Assembly (NCBI RefSeq): GCF_030269925.1
Contig: NC_085111.1
Location: 434,001 to 498,000, forward strand
DNA: 64,000 nucleotides
Direction: 5' to 3'
Source: Bombyx mori
Taxonomy: Eukaryota > Arthropoda > Insecta > Lepidoptera > Bombycidae
Positions 53,369-63,975 of this stretch are shown in pieces. The notes beneath the pieces were generated by a model. That model worked only from the letters and a program-made list of their open reading frames with translations. It was not told where the DNA came from and did no database searches. Position 1 is the stretch's first letter. Each line of letters starts with the position of its first letter. Both the position numbers and the translations under genes were made by a program.

Positions 53369-54640
53369 GGGGAAAGTGGGGGAAACGCGAACGCTGGGTA
53401 ATTCCGAATTCAATGGTTCTAATATGTTAGAAAGATATATCCTAATTTTATTTGCCGCCATTTCGGAGATCACGCCACCACTGATGCCAGTCAATAACAC
53501 GGGAGACGCGGACGCATGTACTTAAAAAGGTATGCATTTTTCAATATTTTGTATGTTTTAGATGTAATTTTTTGGTAAATTCAAGTTGATGTAACTTTAT
53601 TTCTATCTACAATAATAATTCAGCTTTTACATAGTGGAATAATCACATATTACTCAGCTAAATGATAATGATGTAGTAGGCAAAATAAATGTAACCAAAA
53701 TTGTTTTTTGACCTTTAATTATTTTCGATTCCGCGGGGTAAAGACGAACACTCCATGTCGGGCAATCTCGAACATTCGCCGTTACCCCACTCCCGTTTGT
53801 TAGTACCCCGTTCAACTTTTTTTTAAATATTATTACAGATGCCTTGTACTTACAAAAGAAAAACCGAACTGAAGTATAGCTTAGAAGATCTCAAAAAGGC
53901 TATAGACGATGTTAAAACCAAAAACTCTCCCTGCGTAAAGCAGCAGAAACATATAATGTTCCAAAAACCACTAATTTTGACCATCTAATGAAAGAAGTGT
54001 TAATACAGCCATGGTTGGATGAAAACCTTTATTTACAGGCGATCAGGAAACGTAAGAAATCAAGAAGAAAACGGAAAGATGGCAAAAAAGGAACCCAAAT
54101 AAAAAGACTGAAATGTAATGAGAGAACACCTTCAAACAAGAACTATGAAATATTATTAAAGAATTTGAACAATATAAAAAATACTTTAGTGACTAGTCAA
54201 AATACGAAAAAAAAAGAAAAAGGCGAAAAAGAAAATAAAGACTACTTTTGTATTTTTTGTAGAGATAAATATATTGATCCTCCCGTTGAAGACTAGATTG
54301 TGTGCTAGGTGTGCAAAAAATGGGCTCACGACAGTTGTACTGACGGACAGTCAACATCGTTGGGTTTTAAATGTGATCTATGTCGTTAATAATGTTGGTT
54401 CGTAATCACCCCACTTGGTGTTCGTATTTACCCGACTGATGTCGGGCAAAGCCGAACACTAAGGGTTTTGTTTTTCTTTCATATTGTTGTAGTTTATTAA
54501 AAAAATATAAATGATGATTAGTGAATAAGTTAGACAGATAAGTAAACTTTATAACAAAAAAAATAAAAAAAATCTGTGATTAAATTCCATTGTTTTATTT
54601 AAGTTTTCCCTTAGGTGTTCGTATATCCCCCACTTTCCCC
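53369..54640 (+). mobile_element. Pogo-like DNA transposon, internally deleted
   Basis: 1,272 bp bounded by inverted repeats (left GGGGAAAGTGGGGGAAAC, complement of the right GGGGAAAGTGGGGGATAT) and flanked by TA on both sides (53367-53368 and 54641-54642). The TA target and the encoded HTH-psq domain point to the pogo branch of Tc1/mariner. The DDE catalytic core is missing; only N- and C-terminal parts of the transposase remain. Subterminal DNA repeats 'cgaacRct/gttcg' motifs. Confidence 0.8.
53839..54389 (+). pseudogene. Pogo-like transposase remnant: HTH-psq and C-terminal zinc finger
   Basis: ATG at 53839 follows a 'tattacag' acceptor-like sequence. The first 30 codons read MPCTYKRKTELKYSLEDL, the start of an HTH-psq DNA-binding domain. 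A 1-bp loss in an A run near 53922 shifts the frame; in the next frame the helix continues (LRKAAETYNVPKTT). After a deletion of the catalytic core comes a Lys-rich linker. The C-terminal PHD-like finger begins YFCIFCRDKYIDPPVED and ends in KKWAHDSC and KCDLCR, but it is cut by two TAG codons. Such fingers end many pogo-type transposases. Not functional. Confidence 0.7.
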
Positions 54641-54774
54641 TACTTTACTTAATTTAATTATGTTGGCTGACAATTAGAACTCGTCAAAGAGTGTTGGATG
54701 ACATCGGTTGGCCCCGGCACTCTTTCCTTTACATTTTATTTAATTTGTTAGCTTTTAACATTTCTTTATGTTTT

Positions 54775-55205
54775 ATTTATTTTTTATCGCTTATATGCAT
54801 GGACGGGTTCACAGCCCACCTGGTGGTTACTGGAGCCCATATACATATATAACGTAAATGCCACCCACCTCGAGACATGAATTCTAAGGTCTCAGTTAGT
54901 TACAACGGCTGCTTCGCCCTTCAAACCGAAACGCATTACTGCTTCACGGCAGAAATAAGTGAGGCGGTGGTATCTACCCGGGCAGACACACAAGAGGTTC
55001 TACCACCAGTAATTACGCAAATTATAATTTTGCGGATTTGATTTTTATTACAGGATTTTTTTCCTTCACCGTGGAAGTCAGTCATGAACATTTGTTAAGT
55101 ACGTATTTCATTAGAAAATGTTGTACCCGTCTGCGGGATTCGAATGCCGGTGCATCGCTCAACATGAATGTACCGGACGTCTTATCCTTTAGGACATGAT
55201 GACTT
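54775..55205 (-). mobile_element. Bm1 SINE, near full-length
   Basis: Minus-oriented copy from T-rich tail to tRNA-like head. The head is mutated ('aggacatgatgactt' in place of 'aggccacgacgactt', and 'attcgaatgccgg' at the B box), so it is older than the 45413 copy. Confidence 0.92.
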
Positions 55206-55337
55206 ATAACGAACGACGACCACAACGGCCACGACAACATGTAATTGAATGAAAAGATTTTTTTGCTTTTTTACGAGTATACGGTCATTCTGTTGATGAG
55301 CGATATTCCCCGTAAATCTCGTTTGATGATATCTTAA

Positions 55338-55627
55338 TCTGTTTATATAAAAATGAACTGCTGTTCGTTAGTCTCGCTGAAACTCGAGAACGGCTGGACC
55401 GATTTGGCTAATTTTGGTCTTGAAATATTTTCGGAGGTCCAGAGAAGGTTTAAAAGGTACATAAATATGAAAATGCTCGTAATTAAATAAAAATAACAAT
55501 TTTGTTTTTCTTTTGATGTGTCCCCTGTCGGACGGATGCCTTTTGTTTGTTTTAAGTTTATTTTATACAAAAGTTTAGGTCTTTTATTTATCGATTGAGG
55601 CACTACGAAATTTGCCAGGTCAGCTAG
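55338..55627 (+). mobile_element. Small Helitron-like element, family copy B
   Basis: Starts TCTGTTTATATAAAAATG after an A and ends 'caggtcagCTAG' before a T. 290 bp. Same family as 41016-41306 (minus) over its whole length, including 'gagaacggctggaccgattt' and 'cgattgaggcacta'. Non-coding. Confidence 0.75.
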
Positions 55628-56359
55628 TTAACACTAAAAAACTCATCATGTTGCAACTAATAAATATTTTTTCTACATTATTCTGCAACTTACTATTTTT
55701 AAATAAAACCATAAAATTGAGATGAAATGCGAATGATAAACGTGCAACCGAGCGCATTCAAACTGCCGACACGCGCGCAGGTGCACGGCGGAAGCCCGCG
55801 ACCTCAACGGAAAGACGCCCCAAGTGCAATTATCGCGAACGATTAAACGCCGGCGGAGGGTCTCGGATCCGCCCTCCCTCCTCCGCGGACTACGTCACGG
55901 AATCCTCTAATGACTCTCTGCTCGCGATGAAAGTTTGAAGCATTTCAATAGGACATAGTCTAAATTTGCATGTGGAGATTTTTAAGGCTTTTACATATCA
56001 GGAGTGTTTACGGGCTTTTCAAAATATTTACGTGTAATGTTTAGATGAGATCGTTGTTCTAAAGCCCGAGGCTAGATTAAGAATCACATTCATTAGTTTA
56101 ATAAGTATAAGAAACATACATTAAAACCACACGCGCACCATTTATGCGTCGAAAGTATTACGTCAGAAACCTTAGTAAAAATGCACACAATACAATTTAC
56201 AAAGTTTTACGTGAACTTAAATGAAGAAAAACGGAAGTCGTCAGGTTAGAGCCCCTTGAACTCACCTACTTGTTCGATGAATCTAGTATAACCCCTTGAG
56301 GATACTAGAATGGGCGGGGAACTATTAATTTTGTATAGTACAAAAAAGATATGACTCAC
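55628..56359. other. Probable intron 3' of the dpr exon
   Basis: No coding seen. GC-rich at about 55750-55910, otherwise AT-rich. On the minus strand this follows the splice donor of the dpr-type exon. Confidence 0.5.
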
Positions 56360-56529
56360 CGTTCTATTCCCAAGGTTCCGCACCCTGCAGCTGAGGTAGG
56401 CTGATTTGCCGACGAGAGCCGTGACGTTCCGCGGAGTAGCGGCATCAAAGGAGGGCGCAAGCCGTGAGCTGCCTCCGCCGGCCGGGAGCGCGTTTATAGA
56501 ACCCGACCCGCCCGCTACGTCGCAAGAAC
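56360..56529 (-). CDS. Dpr-family immunoglobulin-domain exon (dpr6/dpr10-like)
   Basis: A 170-bp internal exon on the minus strand. Acceptor 'gatttgcttgtag' lies before 56529; donor gtgagtcat begins at 56359. It starts with two bases completing a codon (phase 1) and ends on a full codon. It encodes a Gly/Ser-rich linker and the start of the first Ig V-set domain: TPRNVTALVGKSAYLSCRVR then NLGNRT, with the first disulphide Cys in YLSC. Insect Dpr6/Dpr10 proteins have almost this sequence and continue with VSWIRHRD in the next exon, which fits the donor here. Dpr proteins are neuronal surface receptors that pair with DIPs in synapse specificity. The flanking exons were not found in this window. 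Confidence 0.85.
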
Positions 56530-57225
56530 CTACAAGCAAATCACAAACTTAATGTAAATTAAATAATAATTTAACAAAACTAACAAAATACGCTTTTATA
56601 GAGCTTATAGATAGGTGTTTTTCAGGATATTATCAAAATAACTCTATCTACTAATATCTGTTCATAAAATATTTATAACTACTGATACCATGCACGTCAC
56701 GCTTTTTTTACAATAAAATCTTTTTTTCTTACACTATTTTTAATTCAAATTTATTAAAATTTATTTTCTATTTTTTAGTTTGATTTTCTATTAAAGCGTA
56801 TTTTGTTAGTTTTTTTTAAACTATTATTTCTTTTTAATTTTTTAGTTGAATTTGTATTTTTTCAGCTTTTTTTTCTTTTTTTAATATTTTTTTAATATTG
56901 AATTGTCATCGGTCCTTAATAAGTATACCAAATTTCGAGTTAATCCGACGTTTTGAAAGGGGTCAAAATCATGTTCAAAGATTCCGTTACAAACATACGT
57001 AGTAATACATACGTCTGAAGCTAATAAAGGCGTATAAAACAAAAGCCGAATTATTTTTCTCTTTATTTGAATTTATTTAAAGGTCATAAGATCTAGCATT
57101 ATTGTGAAGGGTAGAAATTCAATAACTTTTAGGACTTAAACCTCTGCAACGGTATTCTGTCTGTATGGAGTCCACTAGGTGATCACTTAACACTAAGTGA
57201 GCTGAATTCGGCTACGCTGTGCTCA
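56530..57225. other. Probable intron 5' of the dpr exon
   Basis: AT-rich, with long T runs on the plus strand. No second exon is visible. Confidence 0.45.
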
Positions 57226-57577
57226 TCTATAAGTAAAATTGGAGTGTCTGTTTGTAACATTGAAATAACCGCGTTTTACTACATGCATATTATTATGAAT
57301 ATGTATGTATACGGTACATACACCAAAATAACATTTTTTATAATTTTGGTCTGTCTGTTTGTTCCGGCTAATCTCTAGAACGGCTGGACCGATTTTGATC
57401 AGACTTTCGCTGATAGGTAGCTGATGATATAAGGAGTAACTTAGGCTACTTTTCTTAGAATAGCTTCGCTCCGTGGCGTCACTCGCGGTACGATAATAAC
57501 CGCGGGCAACATCGCGGGACTCAGCTAACAATAATAAAATTTAATGTTTCCGAAGCGAAGCGAGGGCGGGTTGCTAG
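57226..57577 (+). mobile_element. Small Helitron-like element
   Basis: Begins TCTATAAGTAAAATTGG after an A and ends 'cgagggcgggttgCTAG' before a T. 352 bp. It shares its GC-rich 3' end with the copy at 39374 but differs in the interior. Confidence 0.68.
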
Positions 57578-58160
57578 TTAGAAATAAATCATGAAGAATC
57601 TGATTAATTTTAGATATTATATCACAAAAAGTATTATGTCTTATTATCCAAAGTCATTTCTACTAGCCAACCTTGTTACGAAGGATCTAGATATATCTGA
57701 TATCATTAGTGGCAATACAAAAGGTAAATCATAAAAATATTCATAAATATTATCTAAATGAATATGCTACCCGCTCATATGTAATAAAGTGTAATATAAT
57801 AATCATATGTAATAAAATATATACATATTCTAAACACAATTTTCTTTAAGTAATATTTAAATAGCCTTCGTCATTCAGATGACACTGTGAGTACTCGTAT
57901 TAAATGACAAACAAACTGAACATCGAGTGGGCGTCGATACAAAGAAACAACGCCATTATTTAATATTCGATATTAAACGTTGTAGGTATTGTTTAACTAT
58001 ATCATTATTAGATGTTTATACAAAATGTTATTATATTTTATATGTACCCAACATTTTATACGCAAGTCGCGTCTGTAATCGGAACCATTGTTTATGCTCA
58101 CGATTTTTGTTTCATTGTAACAATTTATTTGTACTACGTGTAGATATTATAAACTTATAG

Positions 58161-58597
58161 TTTTTTTTTATTGCTTAGATGGGTGGACGAGCTCACAGCC
58201 CACCTGGTGTTGAGTGGTTACTGAAGCCTATAGACATCTATGACGTAAATGCGCCACCCACCTTGAGATATAAGTTCTAAGATCTCAGTATAGTTACAAC
58301 GGCTGCCCTACCCTTCAAACCGAAACGCATTACTGCTTCACGGCAGAAATAGGCAGGGCGGTGGCACCTACCCGCGTGCACTCACAAGAGGTTCTACCAC
58401 CAGTAATTACGCAAATTATAATTTTGCGGGTTTCATTTTTATTACACGATGTTATTCCTTCATCGTGGAAGTCAATCATGAACATTTGTTAAGTACGTAA
58501 TTCATTAGAAAAATTGGTACCCTCCTGGGATTCGAACACCGGTGCATCGCTCAACACGAATGCACCGGACGTCTTATCCCTTAGGCCACGACGACTT
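58161..58597 (-). mobile_element. Bm1 SINE, full-length
   Basis: 437 bp minus-oriented, from T run to tRNA-like head ('ggccacgacgactt'). The B box is preserved (complement of 'ggattcgaacacc'). A few bases are missing near 'cctcctgggattc'. Close in sequence to the 45413 copy. Confidence 0.94.
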
Positions 58598-59427
58598 CAA
58601 ATCGTGGCGATGGATGATTATGGGCTCGTATTATGTGTTAAAATTTGAATACGTCATCAAGTAAAGCCCGTAAATAATAAAATAACATATTGCTTTGGGC
58701 GTTTCTTTAACGGGGTTGCGGTCGTGCGAATGGTTTGAAACCTCAGACATGTCTAATTGAACCTGGACCTACAAAGCAGTGCGAGAGTAGGGTCCTCAGC
58801 GCGCTGCGGTTCCTCGACACGTGGCGCCTGACCTCTAACATTATTCTCCATTTTAAACTCAATAAATTTGCAAATTCAATTAAGCTTTTTTGTAGTGACG
58901 AAAGTTCAGCGTTGTAGAACCTCTTTTTGTGTAAAGGTAGGGGCCACTTTTTATCCGTTTAATTAAAAGTTTAACATAGAATGTACAAGTGCTGACCTTT
59001 ACTCTCTAAGTTAGTTTTCCTAGTTGGCTAGCTAGGGTAGTCAATCTGTTAACTTTTAATTTGGTCAGGTTGGACTGAGAAAATACAACTAGACAGAATC
59101 AAATACATATATCCGATTCTACATGGGCGTTATTGTGGCCCGGTTTTGTTAACAGCTGGAGAATGAAAACATTCCAAATATGCATATTCCTAAAGTCTAT
59201 ATGCGAATAGTGCTCCGATGTTCAGAAACTATATTGCGTTTTGGGGAGATATAATATACGCCAAGGGAAGATCTTCCACCGAGCGGGTGATATTGCTCGG
59301 TAGACCGACGGTCCGAATGTTGTTGTTCGGAACTTGTATATATGCGCTTTATCTTGAAAATGTCGTAAGCGAGATTCAGGCATCTGTCAATTATCTTGCG
59401 TTGAATGATGGCTACCCGCCACAGCGT
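58598..59427. other. No gene recognised
   Basis: Includes a 70-codon plus frame (59218-59430) without known motifs; treated as chance. Its right edge is the target duplication of the RTE fragment. Confidence 0.4.
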
Positions 59428-59443
59428 TAAAGTTTGATAGAAT

Positions 59444-59799
59444 CTTCTTTTATTTTCTCCACCTTATCCCAATAGGTGGGGTCGGCACAGCTAATTTTTC
59501 TCTTCCATTCTCTTCTATCAGCCGTCATCTCCACACTCACTCCTTTCTCTCTCTCGTATCGTCATTCACACACTCCATCCATATCTTCTTCGTTCGACCT
59601 CTTCCCCCTCTACCTTGCACTACCATTTCCATACATCTCCTAGGCACATACATCTTCTCTCTACGCATCACATGTCCATACCACGCTAACCGTCCGCTCC
59701 TTAATTTGTTGCTTACCGGGGCCACTTTCACACTTCCTCTGATATACTCATTCTTTATCTTGTCCATTCTTGTCACTCCACACATCCATCTCAACATCA
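59444..59799 (-). mobile_element. RTE-clade LINE, 5'-truncated, with 16-bp duplication
   Basis: Flanked by 'taaagtttgatagaat' (59428-59443 and 59800-59815). The minus strand reads the end of an RTE reverse transcriptase ORF: MLRWMCGVTRMDKIKNEYIR, LAWYGHVMRR and a final GRGGRGRTKKIWMECVNDD, all hallmarks of the RTE C-terminus. A short 3' UTR with 'aggtggagaaaataaaagaag' ends the copy. The catalytic core is lost by truncation. Frame and duplication are intact, so the insertion is not very old. Confidence 0.85.
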
Positions 59800-60237
59800 T
59801 AAAGTTTGATAGAATGCCTTTCACATTAGTTTCGTCACGCATAATTTCTTAACTTCCAGCCTTGTGTCTTACAGTCAGAGTCGGTGGTAGAGTAATCTCA
59901 AGAATGGGCTCTACTATTAGAACTATTTCAGGCATGAAAGCCCTGTGTTGGGTTTGAAGGATAGAATAGCTGCTGTGTGAAAGAATTTGAAACTTTACCT
60001 TATGTCTCTAAGGCCTAGGCTGCACTACGGCTTAGCCGTTGTGGTTTAAAATCGTATAAGTTTATGAAATAGGAAAACGAATACAAGCGACTTGCACTTT
60101 TTTCCCGCGACTTATTTTAAAACTGCGAAATGTTAAAAAAAAGCAAATTGTCGCAAAAAAGAACCGCAACGAAATTTGTAATCCATAGAAGTAGGGGGAT
60201 TCTTCCCATTCTCATCTTCCTATTCTTACGGGTCGTT

Positions 60238-60607
60238 TAGAACCTCTGGGTATGCGGAGGGACTTCAGTTCTCTCTGTATTTAGTATTGGATGCTCCATT
60301 GGGAGTACCGCACCACCCGCCACCAGAGTAGAGTTCGTTCATCCATACTACCCGGAGCCACTGCGTTTATCAGCAGTGCGTTTCCAGAGATCTTTATCAC
60401 GTACCATCCGGGTTTGAAATGAGCTCCCCTCCACGGTGTTTCCCAAGCGCTATAACATGTCCTTCTTCAAACGAGGGTTGTAGAGGGTATTTAACGGTAG
60501 GCAGTGGCTTGGCTCTGCCTCTGGCATTTCTAAACTTTATGGGTGACGATAACAACTTACCATCAAGTGGGCCGTATGCTAGTCTACCTACAAGGGCAAT
60601 AAAAAAA
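60238..60607 (+). mobile_element. 5'-truncated LINE 3' end, decayed
   Basis: Same family as 50332-50746: 'cccctccacggtgtttccc', 'gtccttcttcaaacgagg', 'aacggtaggcagtggcttgg', 'gcctacaagggcaataaaa' and an A run. The RT tail is interrupted by stops (for example 'gttgtagaggg'). Confidence 0.85.
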
Positions 60608-61312
60608 TCTTCTCAATGGCGAAAAGGCCTCCGAATAAAATTACTGTGACTTTGATTCATTTATATTGTATAACGGTTGCCCCGCTCATCAAACCGTATC
60701 GTGAAAACTATTTGTGAACACGTTGGCACTAAGTTTTACTTATCTTGTCTTTAACTATAGTACTGTCAGTACCATTGTCAACGAAACACGTTTTAAAATC
60801 ATCTGACAACAATTCCTCAGCACCGAGCTTAATGTTTCGACTTGTGCTTTTCAAAGCTAAAATATTCACGACGAAGCCTCGCAAAGAATGAATATTCGGT
60901 TACTCAAGGTCGGCTGTCGACAACGAAGTTACGAAACAATGTAGCTACTCGTTTTGTTTGTTGAGAAGACTTATTCAAGTATCAAATTTATGCGTCAACG
61001 TATATATTAAGCTGTATTTTTTCGCATCAATTTTATTTGACATTTGAAACCTTTGGAATGAACTCACCTCCAGTGAATGTACACGTGATAATGTCATCAG
61101 ACTTCGTTCGAAAATATCAATGCTTAACATAAAGTAATAGTATAAATTAATAGAACCTTATTTAATTTTAGACTTATATTAAACCTTTTACATATATGTA
61201 CATCTTTTCTTTTACAATACTTTTAAGACTGTAACTTAAGAATTATATTGTTCATTAATGTATAACGCAAAAAATGATTTTGTTTAGGATATGGCCTGAC
61301 GACTTACCGTTG
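60608..61312. other. No gene seen
   Basis: AT-rich unassigned DNA. Confidence 0.4.
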
Positions 61313-61508
61313 AAGTCGTCGTGGCCTGATGGATAAGGCGTCCGGTGCATTCGTATGTAGCGATGCACCGGTGTTCGAATCCGACGGGCGGGTACCAATT
61401 TCTCTAATGAAATACTTCTTAACAAACGTTCACGGTAAACTTCCACGGTGAAGGAAAATAACATCGTGTAATAAAAATCAAACCCGCAAAAATATAAGTT
61501 GCGTAACC
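61313..61508 (+). mobile_element. Bm1 SINE, head only
   Basis: Plus-oriented tRNA-like head with A box (TGGCCTGATGGATAAG) and B box (GGTGTTCGAATCC), followed by about 120 bp of body. It stops near 'gcaaaaatataagttgcgta', so the 3' half is missing. This is not the 5' truncation usual for retroposition, so it probably reflects a later deletion. Not a true tRNA gene: the acceptor stem and 3' part do not fold as a tRNA. Confidence 0.85.
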
Positions 61509-62127
61509 ATTTCCCACGGAAATCCCAGTACAAAATAAATAAGAAATTAATAATACGTATAAACCGAATTGTGTCACGTTACGTACTCAGAGGAAAAAAA
61601 AAGAAATTATTTACAATAAAAATAATAATAATATAAATATACGTATTTTAGAAGAAACCGTTACGGGACGTAACACCTTTATAGTTATAGACCACAATAT
61701 GTTTATTATCTTTAGATGAGTAACGAAGCACCGCAAAACATCATCTAATTTTATTTTTACATTAAAATAGCTCGTTGAAATTGTTAATAAATAATTAATC
61801 AATTTCGACCACAAGCCATCAGATTCAGTTTCAACAGAAAAAAATGAACGAATCTCGACCGATGACCGCGACATGATGGATGCGCCCTTAATTAACTGAA
61901 CTTGCCGTACAAGTGTGGCTCTTATGTTATCGACATAAGAGCTAATAAAACTGATAAATTTGTTTTTTACTGAGCGAAAATCAATCTTGTGTTTGTTTAT
62001 TTAGAGGCTTTTTTAGTCAATTAGTTTGTTGACTGTCACACTAATGGTAAGAGGGTGTTGGGTTCCAGTGATTTATCTATCCATCTATGTACCTATATGA
62101 GATAAGTACATCTACAGCCACAATATA

Positions 62128-63442
62128 CTTAGTCTGGCCATAAATACTGTTACAATTAAAAATAAACAAAATATTACATTTGAATTTGGAATCTGTCATT
62201 TTTATATGATTGCTCATTGAGTTTTCTCATTTTAGCGCCAATACATTGTACAATATTTTGCGATATTAAAATGGAGTGGGGTGATAAAGAGAACCGAATC
62301 GCTGTGATTGCATTACACAAAGTAGGTATGGACCCAAATGCAATTTTTAAAACTCTCCATACGCTTGGTATTAGTAAAATGTTTGTGGACCGGGCTATTA
62401 ATAGGCACAATGAGACCTCCTCTGTTTGTGACAGAAAAAGATTTGGCCCTCCACGTAGTGCTCGTACGAAAAAGGTGGTCAAAGCAGTAAGGGAAAGAAT
62501 TCGAAGAAATCGTGTCCTAAAGCAAAAGTTTTTATCTCGGGAGATGAAGATAGCATCTAGAACCATGTCGCGTATTGTAAAAGATGACTTAGGACTTGCA
62601 GCCTATATGAGACGTACTGGTCATTTCTTACTTAACTGATAATTTAAAAGAGAATAGGGTGGTAAAATCGAAACAACTACTGAAGCGGTACGCAAAGGGA
62701 GGTCATAGAAAAATTTTGTTTACGGATGAGAAAATTTTTACAATTGAGCAACAGTTTAACAAACAAAATGACCGTATTTATGCTCAAAGCTCTAAGGAAG
62801 CTTCCCAATTAGTCGACAGAGTGCAACGTGGGCACTATCCGACTTCAGTTATGGTTTGGAGGGGTATTAGCTATGAAGGAGTGACTTGGCCATACTTTTG
62901 TGAAAAAGGTATCAAAACATCGGCACAAGTGTATCAAGATACCATTCTTGAGAAGGTAGTGAAGCCCTTTAACAACACCATGTTCAATAATCAAGAATGG
63001 TCCTTGCAGCAAGACTCGGCGCCAGGTCATAAAGCTCGGTCTACGCAGTCTTGGTTGGAAACGAACGTTTCGGACTTCATCAGAGCTGAAGACTGGCGGT
63101 CGTCTAGTCCCGATCTTAATCCGCTGGATTATGATTTATGGTCAGTTTTAGAGAGTGCGGCTTGCTCTAAGCGCCATGATAATTTGGAGTCCCTAAAACA
63201 ATCCGTACGATTGGCAGTGAAAAACTTTCCCATGGAAAGAGTGCGTGCTTCTATTGATAACTGGCCTCAACGTTTAAAGGACTGTATTGCAGCCAATGGA
63301 GACCACTTCGAATAAGCTTTTTATACTTAAAATTGTTTAATATTTATGTATTAAACTAGCACACTGTAAAAGTAATAAATGTTATTTGCCATAGATTTTT
63401 TTTTTTGTTTTCCTTTGTAACAGTATGTATGGCCAGACTAAG
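62128..63442 (+). mobile_element. Mariner-type transposon, DD37D (mori/maT group)
   Basis: 1,315 bp with inverted ends (left CTTAGTCTGGCCATAAATAC; the complement of the right differs by one base over that stretch), flanked by TA at 62126-62127 and 63443-63444. It holds one transposase gene with a single visible frameshift. The Asp-Asp spacing of 37 residues places it with the silkworm Bmmar1-like/maT group. The ends appear competent for mobilisation in trans. Confidence 0.9.
62271..63315 (+). pseudogene. Mariner DD37D transposase, one frameshift
   Basis: Starts at ATG 62271 (MEWGDKENR). The N-terminal part has a helix-turn-helix pair (residues about 5-110, with RFGPPRSARTKKVV between). The frame then meets a stop at 62637 because of a 1-bp insertion near 62626-62632; the next frame continues without loss. 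The catalytic part shows ILFTDEKIF (first Asp), SLQQDSAPGHKA (second Asp) and SPDLNPLDYDLW. The Asp of NPLD is 37 residues after the second Asp. The C-terminus ends in NWPQRLKDCIAANGDHF. It would bind the inverted repeats and cut-and-paste the element into TA. Inactive as it stands, but otherwise well preserved. Confidence 0.88.
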
Positions 63443-63444
63443 TA

Positions 63445-63902
63445 TACTTGAATAGTCAATGTCACGGGTCCCAAATGGTGCTTACGAAATGTGAGAGCGT
63501 AGGCGTGTTACTGAGTGGCCACGACTAATATCAGAAACTGCTAATACTAACAACATCGTCTTCGCAAGTGACACTGAAGAGCACACTATAAACAATATCA
63601 ACTACCTCAGTGCTTTGTCAATAAGCCTTCTTTCTCTCGTAGTGCCTTCTCTCTGGAGGTTGGCTGTTAATTTGGTATGTTCTGTTTAATTATGTTTAAA
63701 GCAGAATAGACGTCTTTGGAAGTTGTCGTACCCTAATGGACTGGTGAAATCGCATCGAACGCAGGCATCAAAATATAACTTTAAAAACCAAGATATAACA
63801 TCATGTAATAAACGAACAAAATTAAACAATAAAAATGAGTAATTACTAAAAAAATGGGACAGACCTCGAAGCCCAAGAAGGGTGGCAATATTCACCTTGT
63901 TA
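63445..63902. other. No gene seen
   Basis: Unassigned AT-rich DNA. Confidence 0.4.
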
Positions 63903-63975
63903 CGTCTATGAGCTCCGGTTACAACTTAACAGTAGGTGAACCGTGAGCTTGTGTACCTAGATAAACAATAAAAAT
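63903..63975 (+). mobile_element. Bm1 SINE tail, strongly truncated
   Basis: Plus-oriented last 70 bp: 'ctatgagctccggttacaac', 'aggtgaaccgtgagcttg', 'aaacaataaaaataag'. Diverged. Confidence 0.7.

Noticed and set aside
53369..54640. Reading this as a PIF or piggyBac element
   Set aside because: The flanks are TA, not TTA/TAA or TTAA, and the N-terminus is HTH-psq; a pogo-like element fits better.
59218..59430. 70-codon frame just left of the RTE fragment
   Set aside because: Runs into the target duplication and has no recognisable motif.
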